In this document: one piece after another, positions 15,401 to 24,076 of the stretch
Layout: every line of letters starts with the position of its first letter
How positions within the stretch are numbered: position 1 is the first letter of the stretch
Assembly: GCF_003259255.1 (NCBI RefSeq)
Contig: NZ_QGOL01000002.1
Coordinates: 1 to 64,000 of the forward strand
Direction of reading: 5' to 3'
Source of the DNA: Algoriphagus litoralis
Lineage (GTDB): Bacteria; Bacteroidota; Bacteroidia; Cytophagales; Cyclobacteriaceae
Length of the DNA stretch: 64,000 bases
Notes under the pieces: generated by a model
Told to the model about the DNA's origin: nothing
What the model saw: only the letters and a program-made list of their open reading frames with translations
The model's database searches: none
Made by a program: the position numbers and the translations under genes

Positions 15401-15991
15401 ATATTGGTCCGGAACACTTACAGCGTCTACTCCTGGGCCTCTCCGAATTCCAGATACAGTTATATTCGGATTGACCACATCCCCGTTTATATAGGGATTG
15501 GATCCGCTTGGATTCGTTCCTGTGATCGAATTGCTCCAAATCTGTGAAGCAAAAAGAGGAGAAGTTGGAACGGAGTGGATTAAAGTAACCTCAGACTTAG
15601 TATTATACCCAGCAAATCTATTCGCGTTACTATTTGGTCTACTAATTTTATTTCCATCGCTTAGCGAGTTGGCAACTTTTGAGGGTTCCCTATCTTCACC
15701 ATCCTTTTTTACTGTACCACTTTCAAATAGAATTTCAGAAGTTATTACATCGGAATCAAATTGATTTATAATAGATGATTCCGCATCATTTACCGAAAAT
15801 TGATCTTGATATATTTTATATTCATTTTGAATTTCTTCAACCTGACTTGAATATAAGTGAGCATTCTCTTTACTTATACCTATGACTGGGGAAGACAAAA
15901 AAAACATCATAAGATGCACAATTGCAAAAGCTCCCCTTCTAAAAGGAAAAAGGATACTTAAACCTAATTTCCCAAGATAAAAGTCCACCAT
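1..15991 (-). CDS. giant repeat-rich surface/adhesin-like protein, C-terminus outside window
   Basis: One frame stays open from the ATG at 15991 to the left edge; I checked the same frame near 15990, 13740, 12430, 6034, 2482 and 58. At least 5,330 residues are present and the C-terminus is missing. Order: hydrophobic N-terminus (about residues 8-38, a long signal-like segment), a polar stretch, three modules of about 165 residues starting near residues 149, 309 and 484 (each with a WSNxIxGxxPSxxNP start and TVSGIxRG), a short two-cysteine domain (about 645-745), a LamG-like region (from about 752) followed by a part with [12 protein letters not shown] (about 990, resembling DUF8202), then about 38 repeats of 108-115 residues with NTGNV and [10 protein letters not shown] cores (DUF11/DUF7507 type). 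Inference: exported cell-surface stalk or adhesin; such proteins often end in a type IX secretion signal, which cannot be seen here. Confidence 0.88.
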   Translation of the reverse strand, partial: MVDFYLGKLGLSILFPFRRGAFAIVHLMMFFLSSPVIGISKENAHLYSSQVEEIQNEYKIYQDQFSVNDAESSIINQFDSDVITSEILFESGTVKKDGEDREPSKVANSLSDGNKISRPNSNANRFAGYNTKSEVTLIHSVPTSPLFASQIWSNSITGTNPSGSNPYINGDVVNPNITVSGIRRGPGVDAVSVPDQYDASGWNSTNINGSKYYEFTLTPQSGYQVNLASFSFTGVTSGSGPVNFALQSSQDGFSSVIGTVTSGANLVSLTGKDFQNLTGTVTFRLYAWGAPIFGGTFGIADFSFVGDVIVDNTANQSIWSNAITDPNPSASNPFINGQVVDPNITVSGIRRSSGVSGFSVANRYDATGWNSGSFDPNDYFEFTLTPNSSYKLSLESFVFDGQTSSADAPSSFSIRSSLDNFSSELTVVEDLNSIDLSNAIYQNITGPITFRIYAWGGITSSGRYGINSFAFNGIVEVDTEEDASLWSNPIIGSDPSALNPFTLGDVVVPNLTVSGITRGSGIFPRTTSMRFDATGWNSPSLDPNDYFEFVLLPDVGFKLNLNSFIFDGQTAGINAPTNFALRSSLDNFSSNIGTLQDDSNTILLTDPSFQNVSAIRFRIYAWGGPLSDGRYGINSFEFRGSLVPDSCVVPTLTTSGVIDPANFNSLSTTTVILPYSASTGNPLGYRIDWNVEATAAGLIDQANPSETFNSGPGNVDIVIPANIPPGTYSGVISIGTGVCISSYAISLTILPTSGPVGNPGGVSGTNLWLKGNQGITNTGTTLTGWADQTGVNTFTVTGSPTVTTNAVNFNQAVSFNNDGLSSSLPTNYLSGNTAIDFTEGFAVYKFSDGSFGQANFLGGVDPPSFPRRGVVIFGGSGTNNSWMRPGNESSTVEEFRIQSTNFDNRKLNIVNLDATLSSSPFGTGRVNGTDQPVLGATPDFSKITFKPMIGGTNNGNNNNFGHMKGDGLLAELVVFPASIPLADKQKIESYLAIKYGISLGQNVAPIAAVDYLSSSGTTVWSASTTYNYDIFGIGKDDASGLNQTQSNSINTGSGDGTGQSGKGNIVLRNPSLLGDGEFLIIGHDNGALAEQDTDVPPGLNMFRLGREWKVQRTGDPGTVDLEFDFNGITTSGGTTDVNNYRLLIDSDGDGDFTTGTVEQITPNAFGSPKLIFNGVNLPNGAVLAFATGLQNLSWTLTKQSSSSSFDAVGAGLVYQFFATNTGNVSISGISINDPLIPNLLQTPIQGTDIGNDGIMSPGETWRFIGPYTTNQADLDRGFVENTATISGTPAGGTLADATSNTVTVNAVQNPSWTVTKSTSTADYDQVGDVINYEIQIQNTGNVSISNVSLSDPNTTISATIQGDNAPSGTLDVGETWTYSATHTVTQADIDAGNYSNTATASGSPAGGTLTPGISNTVTVNAVQNPSWTVTKSNSTVDYDQVGDVINYEIQIQNTGNVSISNVSLSDPNTTISATIQGDNAPSGTLDVGETWTYSATHTVTQADIDAGNYSNTATASGSPAGGTLTPGISNTVTVNAVQNPSWTVTKSNSTVDYDQVGDVINYEIQIQNTGNVSISNVSLSDPNTTISATIQGDNAPSGTLDVGETWTYTATHTVTQADIDAGTYSNTATASGSPAGGTLTPGVSNTVTVNAVVNPELTVTKSTSALNYSQVGSSISYTIEVENIGNVSISNIVITDPLATTGPTYVSGDTGADDVMSPGETWVYTLTHQVTQADLDAGSIVNTATATGTPAQGTLTPATGSTTINAVTNPNINIIKTANKTGYSQAGETIDYYININNSGNVTLNGFTVEDVNTGDTYNVASISPGQTQTYTVTYTVTQADIDSGSIDNVASVSGTDPNGAPLARGDDLTINASQTPRLDISKSTTTTQFTMAGEIITYTIVVENTGNITINNPVVTDPNADSGPTYVSGDLANTGVLDVGEVWTYQATHTVTQADMDAGTFTNTATASGTPVAGTLTPETSTVTTPGDQSPDWSVEKNNTNIPSEFTNAGEVLTYDIVVSNTGNISISSINVYDPKASTGPTYVSGDLANTGILDVGESWTYSASYTVTQADIDAGSFSNSATIDGASVIGPLPEKTDNETVSAVGSPDWTLSKSASQPTYDQANQTITYTFVLDNTGNVTISNVVLDDPNVTSGPTLQSGDTNSNNKLEPSETWTYTATYQITQADIDGGTFTNTATATGTPSQGTLGSVTDSETINAVKNPDISVNKTVTPSTYDTPGQVITYTLQVTNSGNVTLSGIQVSDPEINLTQTIPTLAPSQSKSLTGTYTVTQADIDRGTLSNSLTATGTDPDNNSVTDNTQVDATAIQNPDLVILKTTNASGYTNAGDVIAFTIIISNSGNVTLTDPNVTDPLTGLDVSRPTLAPGQSYTVNTSYTVTQADVDNGSITNVASIDAMDPNGSTISGTDDITINGAFTPDLEISKQVVNTGFDQAGEILDYVVVVENTGNVDLTGVEITDPLTGDDIIVGAMAPGQIVSYTIQYTVTQADVNNGSITNTVTVDGTDPKGGDVTDTDDDILDGSQNPALTLDKQNVNTVAAAGEVVEYQFVVTNTGNVTISDVEITDSLTTPSTITIGDLDPGESATVTAYYTVTQNDIDSGQITNTAIATGQDPNGVDVTDQDTNWIDSNPTPRIEIEKSSNAFGYSFAGEVIGYTLVVTNNGNTTLDNVNVEDSKLGFQNSIGTLLPGEKRTFNPIYVVTQQDLDLGEILNIASVSGEETGLGITVSDVDAANLLGSQTPKISLKKEALTNGYDTAGDIIEYEFTIRNTGNVTLSNVRISDPLISSSPLIIPDLQVGASLSRIVAYTVTQDDINSGSVTNTAQAEATGPKGQRVFSSDKELVNAAQNPGLVFVKTSTPKVVDAVGEVITYIIRVANTGNISLFNIKVEDPLVSLDETIARLDPNQTQAYTTTYTVTQADLDAGSITNAATLVGSDALGNNYNRNSSTVTDVDQNANISISKVADVSSFDTAGDIINYTIEVENTGNITVENLQVTDPKTNAPTYVSGDTGVDGLMSPGEIWVYTTSYTVTQDDVDSGGFRNDANASGTTSTAGPVTDNTNVNVPSDVQPSWTIAKTISTNPATYQAVGEVLAYQIVVTNTGNVRINNVSVADPKADSSPVYVSGDTNNDSKLDLTESWTYTAEHTATQADLDLGTFTNTATASGKLTSGTIPNVTDSETVTGQQNPSWTLTKVSTTQPNSFRNPGQGLSYNIIVENTGNVSISSVSVADPGATSGPTYRSGDLNNNQILEVSESWTYSASYTTKQSDIDAGQYENTATATGTPAGGTLPNATDTEIVPAVQTTTIDITKTVAQNGYNQIGEVLNYTLVVRNTGNVTLTNVLVEDPNTGLSETIATMNPGDSKTYQETYVVTQTDIDRGKIENIATATGTLPNLSTISDTATEIINGAQTPGLNLFKDVQQSGYYLPGEIINYSIYVQNPGNINIFSLNVVDNKVGLDTTLAVLAPSELVRFDVDYTVTQVDVDLGSITNVASALGRDFNGNILTATDSKILIGTPDPKMVVRKSTPTSNYAQQGDVIEYHISVENTGNLTLLDVTVTDPKADIITPMPIASIPPGQTVVVDAQHVVTQADIDAGSYSNTATVSATEPDGTVISQQTNQIRVPAIQSPDYQITKSSSTANYDAVGDVINYTFVVENTGNVTLKDLTLSDSKAQITAGNPISTLAPSATATITAVHTVTQADLDAGQYQNTGSGTAKDTNNKDIKRNSNQVTVPAVQSPSLDIVKSSAQSTYSTLNEVINYQFVITNTGNVTLTDTKVVDNNTVVAGNAFVLSPAAVRTVTATHTVTQADLDAGQIINVATVQAKDPKNAQASAISNVVTITAVQSPGLQAVKSSSVQTYSQVGETIQYLIAVTNTGNVTLSNLVTTDAKATVNGGSPIASLKPGQTLNVSASYQVTQADIDAGRIINIASVNGEDVNADPIGAITNSVTVTAVQDPEIQVTKTVNPLSYDFLDEVLNYTLVVENTGNVTLEQVNLIDNLTSVNDNIGTLIPGQTYTTTASYTITQSDLDTGSVPNIATVTGVDPNTMTVTDTDREESIGVQDPQIDIQKSADVSLVRNAGEVITYTFVVENIGNQTLINVEIDDQRIPYNQVVGTLLPGQSETYSTVYSVTQADIDSGSIDNSVTVIGDAPNGQKTSDTDQVTVAVDQTARIELTKSGDKSFFTAVGTPINYTIVVENTGNVTLTDVNTVDTQLGISETGTLAPGDSFTYTGVHTTTQADLDRGRFVNTASVKATQPSGPVLSATDSWTATAVQFSNLVVNKSVSPVIFNAAGEVLTYNIQVVNNGNVTLSLVKTEDPKTGFVASEPTLAPGATLTYTTTYTVTQQDVDNGLFRNIVQSVANKPDGIKVTGQDDAIAISNGKGGIELTKTALANTYTQVNEVIEYEFTITNIGTLTLDNVQLDDSRLAYSQSIATLSPGQTEVFTASYSVTQADLDAGSILNSATVTATDSDNKSQLDTDDAVVNASQNPMIVLTKSVNPTVIASAGVDLTYTFVVTNTGNVSLSNAELVDTMLPGFSPPPFDLIPSESATFSYVYQSTQEDIDRGFILNFARAKAEDPNGTSVSDIDNALVTVQRNGAIAIQKTADLSTVTTAGEVVNYTLIVTNVGNLTLNDVTTDDPLTGLSEYEVELAPNASITYSTTYTVTQVDIDAGSIRNVATAEGVTDYGVSRVDTDDAVVNVVQNGSISLTKTANPQTYAVPGEVITYSFVIENTGNVTLAPVVLSDASLSLTQNFASLAPGQSVTSTATYSVTLLDLNRGYIFNEATAVGTGPKGKDFRNTDTERITATSNPGIGITKTANVSNYQNVGDQVQYTMVITNTGNTSLLGVNLVDKQIPILQVKTGMVPGEVWTQTGTHTITQADIDAGSLTNTATVTANSPQGTSVNGLASVTIRANQQSGIQLLKTADVNQVDLAGDVINYSLIVKNTGNVTLSNVVLTDPLTNLSVAIGTLLPGQVATNTESYQVSQADIDAGSILNTATVVGQDPSLRAVGDTDAVTVTSVQTPDLTIEKQSDISTYNAANQVANFTLTVTNTGNVTLTAVTITDPLTSLNVNVGDLNPGQVAVRTTSYTITQANVDQGSFLNTATVQGLDPNAISVTDYDDVRLNSVRRPNIELSKSADKATCSVAGEPITYTLVVTNTGNVTLTNVSLSDPLANSGQSVGNLAPGAVQTITAVYTVKQSDVDNGIINNTATASGTSPSQLTVRDFDSESVTAIQTPGISLTKTANPATYSQEGDQISYSLVVTNTGNVTLDNVTVSDAGTTLGNPQVGTLAPGQSATVGAVYTVIQL
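11169..12004. repeat. perfect 345-bp tandem repeat inside the giant gene
   Basis: Bases 11169-11513 are repeated identically at 11514-11858, and the first 146 bases are repeated again to 12004, where the first mismatch occurs (g at 11660 against t at 12005). The period is 115 codons, so the frame is kept. The unit upstream (about 11041-11168) and the one downstream have diverged. The identity points to very recent duplication, ongoing gene conversion, or an assembly effect. Confidence 0.93.
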
Positions 15992-16017
15992 ATAATTTCA
16001 GTCTAAAACAAAATGAA

Positions 16018-16054
16018 AATAAAATATTTTATTGATTTTCAAGTGAAAATCAAT
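16018..16054. promoter_or_regulatory. two overlapping perfect palindromes upstream of the giant gene
   Basis: The first palindrome is the 16-bp AATAAAATATTTTATT at 16018-16033. The second has 11-bp arms, ATTGATTTTCA at 16031-16041 and TGAAAATCAAT at 16044-16054, separated by AG. They lie 27-63 bp upstream of the ATG at 15991 and downstream of the lipoprotein stop at 16097. The two-base centre of the second makes a protein-binding operator more likely than a terminator hairpin. Role inferred. Confidence 0.5.
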
Positions 16055-16096
16055 TGAATAATTTGTTAAGTTATTAAATCAAAGAAGATGGCTTGG

Positions 16097-16681
16097 TCAA
16101 AAGGAAAACATCTCCTGACTCTCCCAATCCAGTAATTTTTCCAAAAGACTTATATCCCCCGAATACGCCGCCAAGACCGAAGGATTTGATGGATAGGATT
16201 GCCCATCAAACTTTACCAATCGATTTTTATCTCCGCTGTATAAAATCAGATCTTGCCATCCATTGGAGGACTCTTTTGCGACATAGACCGGATAATCGAC
16301 CACAGAAAACTGGGTAATCACATCTCCTTGGTGAGAAGTTAAAATCAGGGTACATCCTCCGGAACCGCAGAAATAGGGTCCTGTCAACCCAATAAGTATT
16401 TCCTTTTTGCCGTCCTGATTCAGGTCTACTTGGGAGTATTTAAACTGCCTGCTTAACGTATCGATCCAGTCCTTTTCTAGATCTTCCTTGTATATATCCC
16501 GAAGGGTCATCTGGATCAATCGAATGTTATTTTCTTGATCATCTTGAGTATAGGAACCCTCCGTTGATTGTGAGGTAGAGACTTCTTCTGCAAGCTCCCT
16601 TGACTCAGTAGTAGTCGTTGGCTGATTTTGGCAAGCGGCAGTTAGTAAAAGTAAGACTGCCCAAAGTGCTGGATTTTTCAT
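16097..16681 (-). CDS. hypothetical lipoprotein
   Basis: The 194-residue product starts MKNPALWAVLLLLTAACQN, a lipoprotein signal with lipobox LTAAC, followed by a Thr/Ser/Glu-rich linker and a globular part. The globular part contains DLNQDGKKEILIGLTG, like the Asp-rich loops of FG-GAP/VCBS-type and related hypothetical proteins, and a CGSGGC pair. I chose the ATG at 16681 because it begins the signal peptide. The in-frame ATG at 16711 would put ten residues in front of the signal and lies inside a terminator stem. It sits 105 bp upstream of the giant gene on the same strand. Molecular function unknown. Confidence 0.8.
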   Translation of the reverse strand: MKNPALWAVLLLLTAACQNQPTTTTESRELAEEVSTSQSTEGSYTQDDQENNIRLIQMTLRDIYKEDLEKDWIDTLSRQFKYSQVDLNQDGKKEILIGLTGPYFCGSGGCTLILTSHQGDVITQFSVVDYPVYVAKESSNGWQDLILYSGDKNRLVKFDGQSYPSNPSVLAAYSGDISLLEKLLDWESQEMFSF

Positions 16682-16706
16682 AGCTGATTTGTTTTTCGTA
16701 AAAACA

Positions 16707-16734
16707 CCCAAAGCCTGATAATTCAGGCTTTGGG
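16707..16734 (-). terminator. Rho-independent terminator of the beta-barrel gene
   Basis: A perfect 12-bp stem, CCCAAAGCCTGA with TCAGGCTTTGGG, has a four-base loop. Read on the minus strand it is followed by GTGTTTTT. It lies 36 bp past the stop of the outer-membrane protein gene. Confidence 0.8.
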
Positions 16735-16769
16735 ATGGGGTTGGTGGATTATGTGAAATTTTAATAGCA

Positions 16770-17339
16770 TTAAAATCTAATACCTGCCGTGAGGAAAAAC
16801 CCTTTGGTTTTTCCCAGGTCTATTTGATTGATATCAGTCTGTATATTACTCAGTGACCATTGATAGGAAGCATCGAGGTAAAAAATCGCAATATCTAGCC
16901 CTGCCCCAGCATGTACGCCCCATTGAGGGGATTCTACATCGTCTTTGTCCAGAAAATCACTGTTGGTACCCGTCACAAAATAGCCAGAACCTCCTCCGAA
17001 AACCCGGAGTCCAAAAGCTGAATCGGCATTACCCAATATCACCAATCCCAAATTTAAGGGCACTCTTACGCCGCTGTAGGTAGCATCACTGGCAAGGGTT
17101 CCATTTGGACCTGTGAATTCGAATGAGTTGGTTTGATAGAATACGCCAGGTTCGAAGTAAAACTTCTCACCAAAAGCCACACTCCCTCCGACTTGCCATC
17201 CAATTTGCCCAGAGGCATCTGCTCCTTTTCCGGTGACATTGGTTGAGTTAATTCCGATACCCGGTTTGATTTGAGTTTGGGCTTGGAGCCCAAAAGTCGC
17301 CATTCCGAGTAACGCGATTAGAGCAAATATTTTTTTCAT
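16770..17339 (-). CDS. porin-family outer-membrane beta-barrel protein
   Basis: The 189-residue protein has a clear signal peptide (MKKIFALIALLGMATFGLQAQ, cleavage after about residue 20). The mature part has alternating hydrophobic/aromatic strands such as YFEPGVFYQTN and LDASYQWSL and ends in an aromatic residue (TAGIRF), as expected for a small outer-membrane beta-barrel (OMP_b-brl / PorT-like families common in Bacteroidota). It is transcribed alone: a promoter-like element lies upstream and a strong terminator downstream. The substrate, if any, cannot be read from the sequence. Confidence 0.82.
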   Translation of the reverse strand: MKKIFALIALLGMATFGLQAQTQIKPGIGINSTNVTGKGADASGQIGWQVGGSVAFGEKFYFEPGVFYQTNSFEFTGPNGTLASDATYSGVRVPLNLGLVILGNADSAFGLRVFGGGSGYFVTGTNSDFLDKDDVESPQWGVHAGAGLDIAIFYLDASYQWSLSNIQTDINQIDLGKTKGFFLTAGIRF

Positions 17340-17391
17340 GATGAGTGAAGTTTTCTATTTCCCACTCAAAATTTCGTCAATCCGATTTCAA

Positions 17392-17424
17392 CAAAATTAT
17401 TTTTAAGTTTTTATTCATAACAAG
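17392..17424 (-). promoter_or_regulatory. candidate Bacteroidota-type promoter for the beta-barrel gene
   Basis: On the minus strand TAATTTTG (17399-17392) fits the TAnnTTTG -7 element, and CTTG at 17424-17421 lies 21 bp further upstream in the place of the TTTG -33 element. The start codon is about 53 bp downstream. Confidence 0.45.
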
Positions 17425-17476
17425 GCCTGTTTTTTTTATAAAATCTGTAATTTCCAATTGTAATTTTTAAAAATAT

Positions 17477-19090
17477 ATGCGAATTCTGATCCTAATTTGC
17501 ACTTTGTTATCCCTGTCTACTTCCATCTTTGGACAGGACACACTGTTTATCAACAAACATTCTTTCGGCAGTCCAGTACAGAATGTTTTCAAAGGAAATG
17601 AGCAGGTTTATGTAAAAACAAGTAAGGCTGTTTATCTTTTGGAGGATCAAGATTGGAAGATTTTAGAAATGAAATTTTCCAAGCCCTATGTTTTCTATGA
17701 TGGAAATTTTTATGAATCAGATTTCATCCCTGATGCCAAACTTTTTGATGTCGGACCGATGTCTGATCTAGTTCCCCAGCGGGGAAAATTCATCGCAACC
17801 GCCGTAAGGCAGGGTTCACGATTCTTTCTGGCGAGTGGCAGTGATTTATTTGAATATGAGATTCGGGATCACTACTCCAGAACCTATCCCAATCATTCGA
17901 TAAGAGATATTTACATCGAAGACGGACTAAAATTCATCGCTACCTATTCAGGTATATATGTTAACGATTCAATAAAATTAGAGCAGCCAAATTATTCCAA
18001 TGGACCTCTGACCAAAATAGACTCTATATACTATCTACCTTGGGATGAGGTAAGTCAATTTTTTCCACCTGACTCCATGAGCTTGATTCCCAATCGGAGC
18101 AATTCATTTACCGGAAAAGCACGAAAAATAATCCAGTTTAAGGGAGAACCCTATGCCATCTACACCAAATCATTATGCAGGATACTACCGGGATTTGAAC
18201 TTCAATCCCTACACCAAGGGCTAGAGTACCTCGATTTGGAAGTTTTTGGAAATGCATTGGTTTTTTCTACTGTGGAAGGCCTAGTCCTCTCCCTTACTGA
18301 AAAATCACTGGACACACTAGCTCAAATTCCCTCTAAGATCAAAGATGTATATCCTGCTGGAGACTTCCTCTATTTAGCATCAGATGTGGGAGTATATCGG
18401 CTGAAAGGGTTGGATCCTTCTAGTCTAACCTTAATTGCCGAAATCCCTAAAAGCGTGATGGTAGGCGTAGACGATTTTGACAATCTTTGGATCGCTTCAG
18501 AAAATGGCCTTTTTGTTTGTTCAGATAAAATAAAAGAGCCGCTGAGCATTATTCCCAATGTGGAATTCAATCGAGAGGCCCTGCTTTTTTACGGGGAAAA
18601 TCTATATGTAGGTGGAGTAAACGGCCTCTACACGCTCAACACTTACGAAATTACCAAATCCTATATTCCTCAGTTGCTCAATCAACTAGAAGCTCCAAAG
18701 AAAAATTCCGCGTTTTGGGTTTGGACCGCAGGTGTGATACTTCTTCTAGTCCTTGGTTTGGGCTGGTATCTACGTGGCAAGCCAAATATTTCTGAAACCA
18801 TTTCGCAATTTCCCTCCAATAAAAAAGTGTGGGATTTGGATCAACTACAAAAACAAATTTTGTCCAATAAAATCCTGACTGTGGAGGCTTTAGCAGAATA
18901 CCTGGGGACAAATCCCGTCCAACTCAATCGGAACTTCAAAAAGTTGGGCTCAACTCCGGGAAAATTTCTCAAAAAAGCCAAACTTCAGCAAGCCAAAAAC
19001 CTACTGAAAGAAGGACAATCCCTGGAGGAAGTGGCCAAGTCTATCGGGTATTCAAGTAAATTCCTGAAAGACGAATTGGGCATCGCCTAA
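17477..19090 (+). CDS. membrane-bound propeller sensor with AraC-type DNA-binding domain
   Basis: The 537-residue product has a signal peptide (MRILILICTLLSLSTSIFGQ). A long region of propeller-like strands follows (for example DDFDNLWIASENGLFVC near residue 340), then a single membrane helix at about 413-431 (FWVWTAGVILLLVLGLGWYL). The cytoplasmic tail of about 100 residues carries an AraC-like helix-turn-helix (LTVEALAEYLGTNPVQLNRN, then GQSLEEVAKSIGYSS). The tail ends right after the second helix-turn-helix, shorter than usual AraC domains. No kinase or receiver is present, so it looks like a one-component membrane regulator in which a periplasmic signal acts directly on DNA. It is divergent from the beta-barrel gene. 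Target unknown. Confidence 0.75.
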   Translation: MRILILICTLLSLSTSIFGQDTLFINKHSFGSPVQNVFKGNEQVYVKTSKAVYLLEDQDWKILEMKFSKPYVFYDGNFYESDFIPDAKLFDVGPMSDLVPQRGKFIATAVRQGSRFFLASGSDLFEYEIRDHYSRTYPNHSIRDIYIEDGLKFIATYSGIYVNDSIKLEQPNYSNGPLTKIDSIYYLPWDEVSQFFPPDSMSLIPNRSNSFTGKARKIIQFKGEPYAIYTKSLCRILPGFELQSLHQGLEYLDLEVFGNALVFSTVEGLVLSLTEKSLDTLAQIPSKIKDVYPAGDFLYLASDVGVYRLKGLDPSSLTLIAEIPKSVMVGVDDFDNLWIASENGLFVCSDKIKEPLSIIPNVEFNREALLFYGENLYVGGVNGLYTLNTYEITKSYIPQLLNQLEAPKKNSAFWVWTAGVILLLVLGLGWYLRGKPNISETISQFPSNKKVWDLDQLQKQILSNKILTVEALAEYLGTNPVQLNRNFKKLGSTPGKFLKKAKLQQAKNLLKEGQSLEEVAKSIGYSSKFLKDELGIA

Positions 19091-19099
19091 ATGCAGGTA

Positions 19100-20152
19100 T
19101 TAATATTTTTTCAAAGACCAGCCAAACTTCACAGAAAACACATAGTCTGTCTTGGCAGCTTCCACCTGAGGCTGGTTGTCGGTATTTAGGGTATATCGCA
19201 GCCCTAGGTAAAAATGGTTCAGGAATTTATACTTGATATCAAGGCCAAGATTACTTCGGATCCTTCCTGTCTCGCTTAAGCTTGGAAATAGGTTGGCATC
19301 CAAAATTGACTCCCAGCGGTCGGAGAATTTCCCATTGTAATGAGCCGAAACAAAGGATTCCGAACTACTAAAAACACTGGATGAAGTAGTGTAGATCTCC
19401 CTATTGGTCACCACCCCCCCACTCAGGGAAAGCGACTCATCCGATCGGTGTATGAAAATCTTGCCTACACCCAGGAATACGTTTCTTCTGAGATCCAGAC
19501 TCTGTTCTGTGGAGGTGTAAAGGTTAAGCTTACTGGTAACAAACCACTCTTTGGGAAAAACATAAGTGCCTGCCAAAATTCCATTTCTCCAATAGTTGGA
19601 CACTGAATCTACCGCACTGGAAAACGCGGAATAATCCCCCTGAAATACCCAGCGTCTGGTTTTATAAATTGCATTCACTCCAAGATTGGCAGAGATGGAA
19701 TTATCTGCCTTTATCCTGTTGATCCCAAAGTCCAGTCCTAGATTCAGATGGTCGGTGAGCTTGTTTTTCTTTATTTCTGATACTCCAAAGACTTCCTTCG
19801 TTTTGAAAAACAAAATCGTATCCGAAGTTTGAATACCATATTGGCCCCGATGCAGGGAATCAAAGACTAAGCTTCCTTTCCAATCCCGATTTTTTACATC
19901 ATTGACCAAAAACTGCTTGGAAGATTTGATCTGCACAAGTTCTGCAATTTTGATTTCTATGGCATCTTTTCTATACCGCACCTTCAATTTAAGTGATTCC
20001 AGATCTAGCCTATCGATCTTTCCTATCAATACGTCACCATATTTGGTGATCAACGTGTCCCCTTGGGCAAAAGACTGAGCCTGAATAAACATGCCAAAAA
20101 TCAGGAGAAAAAGTCCCACTCTGGATAAAATTCCCATCTTAAATAGTATCAT
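19100..20152 (-). CDS. DUF481-type outer-membrane protein
   Basis: The 350-residue protein has a signal peptide ending around SFAQ (residue about 30). The N-terminal part (GDTLITKYGDVLIGKIDRL, KIAELVQIKS) resembles a small beta domain that often precedes DUF481. About 200 residues of amphipathic beta strands follow (LGLDFGINRIKADNS, YKFLNHFYLGLRYTLNT), ending SVKFGWSLKKY, typical of an outer-membrane barrel of the DUF481/YdiY group. An alternative start at 20137 (MGILSRVG) would give a more standard signal peptide. It converges on the preceding gene with only nine bases between stops. Transported substrate unknown. Confidence 0.72.
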   Translation of the reverse strand: MILFKMGILSRVGLFLLIFGMFIQAQSFAQGDTLITKYGDVLIGKIDRLDLESLKLKVRYRKDAIEIKIAELVQIKSSKQFLVNDVKNRDWKGSLVFDSLHRGQYGIQTSDTILFFKTKEVFGVSEIKKNKLTDHLNLGLDFGINRIKADNSISANLGVNAIYKTRRWVFQGDYSAFSSAVDSVSNYWRNGILAGTYVFPKEWFVTSKLNLYTSTEQSLDLRRNVFLGVGKIFIHRSDESLSLSGGVVTNREIYTTSSSVFSSSESFVSAHYNGKFSDRWESILDANLFPSLSETGRIRSNLGLDIKYKFLNHFYLGLRYTLNTDNQPQVEAAKTDYVFSVKFGWSLKKY

Positions 20153-20342
20153 AAGGAATGAAATCTTTCTTATTATCCGAATTGCTCAAAAGCCAAAATA
20201 ATCTGCAAACAAAACCATCTTACTTTTCTGCTTTCAATCTGAGATTCAAAATAAATAGTTTTATCAACCGCTCATTAATTTTTTTTTTCAACAACCTATC
20301 AATTGGTCATACATTGACCTCGAATAAAAAACGTACACCAAC

Positions 20343-22778
20343 ATGAAAAAATTAGTTCTAATCCATGTCCTGATGTTAATTTGGATGGGATGGCTAAGAA
20401 GCGAATCCTATTCGCAGACTACCTACCAAACTCCCCCTGCTTCGATAGCAGACCTTTTCAATGCGCCTGCCACGCCTTCGGTCTCGTTTAGCAAAGACGG
20501 ATCAACGATGCTGATCCTCGAGCGCTCAGATGCACCGTCCATTGAAGATCTCGCCCAGCCAGAACTCAGAATCGGAGGTATTCGGATCAATCCTGCGACT
20601 TCTGGCCCGAGCCGATCTGGGAGTTTTTTCAATGTGAAAATCAAAAACACCCGAAGTGGTGAAGAAAACCAAGTGACCGGACTTCCGGATAATCCCAAAA
20701 TGAGTGGATTTTCACTTTCGCGGGATGAAAAATTCCTGGCCTTCACTCAAACTGAATCCACCGGTAGTAGTCTTTGGGTGGTGGACATGGAAACGCTTGA
20801 AGCCAAAAAAATCACAGAGCCCATTCTAAATCAGGTCTTTGGAAATGCCGTATCCTGGATGCCTGACAACAGCATCCTCATCAAAGCTGTCAACCCCAAA
20901 AGAGGACAGATGCCCAAAGCACCAGCTGCACCGGCTGGGCCGATCATTCAGGAAACTTCCGGCAATGCTGCCCCGAGCAGAACATATCAAGATCTTCTAA
21001 GCAATCCACATGATGAGGCTGTTTTTGCCTATTTCATGGATTCACAGTTGATGAAAATTTCGTTGGATGGCACCAAAACCCCTATTGGGGCACCTGCGAT
21101 GATCAAGTCCATGGACCTCAGCCCGGATGGCAATTATATCCTAGTCGAGACGATTAAAAAGCCCTTTTCCTACCTAGTTCCTGCCTCTAGATTTCCATAC
21201 GATGTGGAGATCTGGGACAAAAGCGGGAAGAAAGTTAAATCCCTTGCACAGATTCCTTTGGATGAAAACCGCCCGACTGGTTTTGATGCGACCGTGGCCG
21301 GTCCACGAAATATCAGTTGGAGAGCAGACCAACCTGCCACCTTATACTGGGTAGAAGCCCAGGACGGTGGCGACGCCAAAGTGGACATTGAAGTGCGAGA
21401 AATCGTCTACACGCTCAAAGCACCATTTAGCGGTGAAAAACAAAAGCTGGCGAGTACAGCCTACCGCTTTGGAGGAATTGCCTGGTCAGATGAGACCTTT
21501 GCGATATTTTCAGAAAGATGGTCAAGAACCCGAATGGATCGAAAATCGGTGATCAATCCATCCGATCCAGCTCAGGCACCAAGGGTATTTATTGACCGAT
21601 CCTCAGATGACATCTACAATGATCCCGGAGATCATGTTTTCACAACAAACGAACTCGGACAGCGGGTTTTGCTTCGCAAAGGTGATGTGGTTTTTATGAC
21701 CAGTGAAGGAGGCTCGCCTGAAGGAAGTATGCCTTATTTGTCCACTTTTGACACGAAAACCAAAGAAGAAACGATCCTTTGGAGATCCCAAGCCCCGTAC
21801 TACGAGCGTGTGGTCAAAGTGCTCGATGGAGAGGCAACTGAATTTATCACCCTAAAGGAAAGCACGGATATTCAGCCAAACTATTGGCTAGTCAATACCC
21901 GCAAAAGGATTGCACCCTTACAAGTGACCGATTTTGCACATCCGTATGAATCGATCAAAGGCATTCAGAAGGAATTGGTCACCTACAAACGAAAAGACGG
22001 CCTTAACCTTTCGGCCGTAGTCTATACGCCGGCAGGATACGATCGCACCAAAGACGGAACTTTGCCTGTGCTGATGTGGGCCTATCCCCGGGAATACAAA
22101 TCAGCAGAAATTGCCGCTCAGGTAAGAGGATCCAAATATTCCTTTACGCGGATCAGCTGGGGTTCACCGATCTATTGGGTCACACGAGGGTATGCTATCA
22201 TGGACCAGACTGAGATGCCGATCGTTGGTGAGGGCGATGAAGAACCCAACGACTATTTTATCGAGCAATTGGTCGCCAATGCTGAAGCAGCTATCGATCA
22301 AATCGTGGGAATGGGCATCGGAGATCGCAACCGAATCGGAGTGGGAGGGCATTCCTATGGGGCATTTATGACAGCAAATTTGCTTTCGCACACCAACCTA
22401 TTCGCCGCTGGAATCGCACGAAGTGGAGCCTATAACCGGACTTTGACTCCATTTGGCTTCCAATATGAGCAGCGCACCTATTGGGAAGCGCCAGAGGTTT
22501 ACTTCAACATGTCTCCGTTCTCTTATGCACATAAAGTGAAAACCCCGATCCTTTTGATTCATGGAGAAGCGGATAACAATTCTGGCACATTTCCGATCCA
22601 ATCTGAGCGGTACTACAATGCACTCAAAGGTCATGGAGCTACGACCAGACTCGTTTTCCTTCCTCACGAAAGCCATGGATATGCTGCGAAAGAATCCGTC
22701 CTCCATACCCTTTGGGAAATGGATACTTGGCTGGAAAAGTATGTGAAAAATGCCAACAAACTAGAGGAAAAGAAGTAA
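20343..22778 (+). CDS. S9 family (prolyl oligopeptidase-type) serine peptidase, exported
   Basis: The 811-residue enzyme starts with a signal peptide (MKKLVLIHVLMLIWMGWLRS...YSQ). An N-terminal beta-propeller region follows (residues about 30-530, with PD40-like pieces such as MDLSPDGNYILVE), then a C-terminal alpha/beta hydrolase. The catalytic triad is visible: Ser671 in GGHSYGAFM, Asp744 in HGEADNNSG and His778 in HESHGY. Length and motifs are like the S9D/glutamyl-endopeptidase-like subgroup, though specificity cannot be told from motifs alone. It presumably degrades peptides in the periplasm or outside the cell. It ends at a bidirectional terminator shared with the convergent ATPase gene. 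Confidence 0.87.
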   Translation: MKKLVLIHVLMLIWMGWLRSESYSQTTYQTPPASIADLFNAPATPSVSFSKDGSTMLILERSDAPSIEDLAQPELRIGGIRINPATSGPSRSGSFFNVKIKNTRSGEENQVTGLPDNPKMSGFSLSRDEKFLAFTQTESTGSSLWVVDMETLEAKKITEPILNQVFGNAVSWMPDNSILIKAVNPKRGQMPKAPAAPAGPIIQETSGNAAPSRTYQDLLSNPHDEAVFAYFMDSQLMKISLDGTKTPIGAPAMIKSMDLSPDGNYILVETIKKPFSYLVPASRFPYDVEIWDKSGKKVKSLAQIPLDENRPTGFDATVAGPRNISWRADQPATLYWVEAQDGGDAKVDIEVREIVYTLKAPFSGEKQKLASTAYRFGGIAWSDETFAIFSERWSRTRMDRKSVINPSDPAQAPRVFIDRSSDDIYNDPGDHVFTTNELGQRVLLRKGDVVFMTSEGGSPEGSMPYLSTFDTKTKEETILWRSQAPYYERVVKVLDGEATEFITLKESTDIQPNYWLVNTRKRIAPLQVTDFAHPYESIKGIQKELVTYKRKDGLNLSAVVYTPAGYDRTKDGTLPVLMWAYPREYKSAEIAAQVRGSKYSFTRISWGSPIYWVTRGYAIMDQTEMPIVGEGDEEPNDYFIEQLVANAEAAIDQIVGMGIGDRNRIGVGGHSYGAFMTANLLSHTNLFAAGIARSGAYNRTLTPFGFQYEQRTYWEAPEVYFNMSPFSYAHKVKTPILLIHGEADNNSGTFPIQSERYYNALKGHGATTRLVFLPHESHGYAAKESVLHTLWEMDTWLEKYVKNANKLEEKK

Positions 22779-22790
22779 CGAATAAATTTG

Positions 22791-22832
22791 AAAAGCCCTG
22801 TCTGAAAACCGAAATCAGGCAGGGCTTTTTTA
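22791..22832. terminator. bidirectional terminator
   Basis: AAAAGCCCTGTCTGA pairs with TCAGGCAGGGCTTTTTT (one G-U pair) and has T/A tracts on both sides. It lies between the convergent S9 peptidase and AAA ATPase genes, and the ATPase stop codon (22830-22832) overlaps its outer edge. Confidence 0.82.
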
Positions 22833-24023
22833 ATACAAAAAGCCAAATACCCAAAGAGGAATTATATTCTTCACACCTATTTCAATATCATCTTTGACCA
22901 AAAAAGAATCGGGTAGGTATTTGATCTGAGAAGTGGTTTTGTTTTTTCCTCCAACCTCAAAAATCCATTTTTCATCGACAAGGAAATCACCCTTTTCTGC
23001 CAAATTAACGGTTGAGATGACCTTCATCTGATTGGAAAAGAATGTCTCCCGAATTGTTCCAACACTGACGTTTTCCTCTCCTAAAACATACAATAAATTT
23101 GAATTACTTAGGTAAAGCTTTTCAGGCTTTGTAAGTGCTCCAACCCCAGTATTCGACTTGTGCAGGATCTGCAAAATTCTGGCACGATCAAGCAATTCCA
23201 AAGCCCGGATCAAACTTGGTCTGGAAATTCCCGTCTTTTGACTAAGCTCTGATACATTAGGAGTAAATGGAACCGAAGTCGCTATGAGACGAATCAACTT
23301 CTTCAATTTGAAAATCATCTCGTAGTCCATATTCTCAACCGCCATCAGATCAACTTCCAGAGTCAACTGAACTGTCTTTCTTAATTTTTCGGGATAGATT
23401 TCTTTTCCTTCTTTGAAGAAAGGGTACACTCCCCATTTGGCATATTTTTGAAAAAGCGCCACTGGTTGAATGATTGGCATCAATTGGGCGCATATTCCTA
23501 CATGGTCTTTGAGGAGTAGATCAATGGAAATAGCTGGAAAAGATATTCCGGTCTCCAATTCGATAAACTCCCGAAATGAAAGTTCCGGTAAAAGATAGCT
23601 CACTGCCCGACGGCTGAGGTCTGACTCGCCTTTGTAGATTTCCAGAATGGAAGAGGAAGTAAATACCACTTTCAACTCAGGAAAATCATCATAAATCAAC
23701 TTAATTTCTCTGGACCAATTGGGATACTTATGGATTTCGTCCAAGAGCAAAACTCTTCCCCCACTTAGATAAAACTCTTCTGCCAGATCAAGAATCGAAT
23801 TGCTTGTGAAATAAAGGTCATCTAGAGAAATATAAAGACTTGTCCCGTCTGCGCTCAAATGCTTTTTTGCATACTGGAGCAGTAGGGTTGTCTTACCTGC
23901 ACCGCGCGCACCATTGATCGCAATCAGTCGTTGTGTCCAATCGATCTTTGTCAACAAGAAGCGACTAAAATCGAGAGAAACAGCCTGAATCTTAGCTTGG
24001 GAATTGGTGAGAAGCTTTTCCAT
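22830..24023 (-). CDS. AAA ATPase with DUF4143-type C-terminal domain
   Basis: The 397-residue protein carries Walker A GARGAGKTT at residues 38-46 and Walker B LLLDEIHKYPNW near residue 95, with sensor-like VVFTSSS. This is the AAA_14 arrangement. The C-terminal half (ISRPSLIRALELLDRARILQ, then KLYLSNSNLLYVLG) fits DUF4143, which contains a winged-helix-like part and a nuclease-like fold. Members are common as single genes in bacteria and archaea and their role is unsettled. Two copies of an 18-bp dyad sit directly before the start codon, suggesting control by a repressor or by the protein itself. Confidence 0.82.
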   Translation of the reverse strand: MEKLLTNSQAKIQAVSLDFSRFLLTKIDWTQRLIAINGARGAGKTTLLLQYAKKHLSADGTSLYISLDDLYFTSNSILDLAEEFYLSGGRVLLLDEIHKYPNWSREIKLIYDDFPELKVVFTSSSILEIYKGESDLSRRAVSYLLPELSFREFIELETGISFPAISIDLLLKDHVGICAQLMPIIQPVALFQKYAKWGVYPFFKEGKEIYPEKLRKTVQLTLEVDLMAVENMDYEMIFKLKKLIRLIATSVPFTPNVSELSQKTGISRPSLIRALELLDRARILQILHKSNTGVGALTKPEKLYLSNSNLLYVLGEENVSVGTIRETFFSNQMKVISTVNLAEKGDFLVDEKWIFEVGGKNKTTSQIKYLPDSFLVKDDIEIGVKNIIPLWVFGFLY

Positions 24024-24025
24024 TA

Positions 24026-24076
24026 TGTAAATTACATTTTACACAAAGCTAATCATTTTGTAAATTGCATTTTACA
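24026..24076. promoter_or_regulatory. two 18-bp dyad repeats upstream of the AAA ATPase gene
   Basis: TGTAAATTACATTTTACA at 24026-24043 and TGTAAATTGCATTTTACA at 24059-24076 differ at one base. They are 33 bp apart centre to centre (about three helical turns), and each has TGTAAA/TTTACA arms. A degenerate third copy may follow (TGTAATTATTTTTGTAAAA, about 24079-24098). The first site begins 3 bp upstream of the ATPase ATG. This looks like an operator; the binding protein is unknown. Confidence 0.6.

Noticed and set aside
20158-20346. 62-codon frame upstream of the S9 peptidase
   Set aside because: It has no signal, no family resemblance and overlaps the peptidase start; the region reads as a normal upstream sequence.
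22830-24023. AAA/DUF4143 gene as a mobile or defence element
   Set aside because: No transposase, integrase, toxin or nuclease gene is adjacent, and its composition resembles its neighbours.
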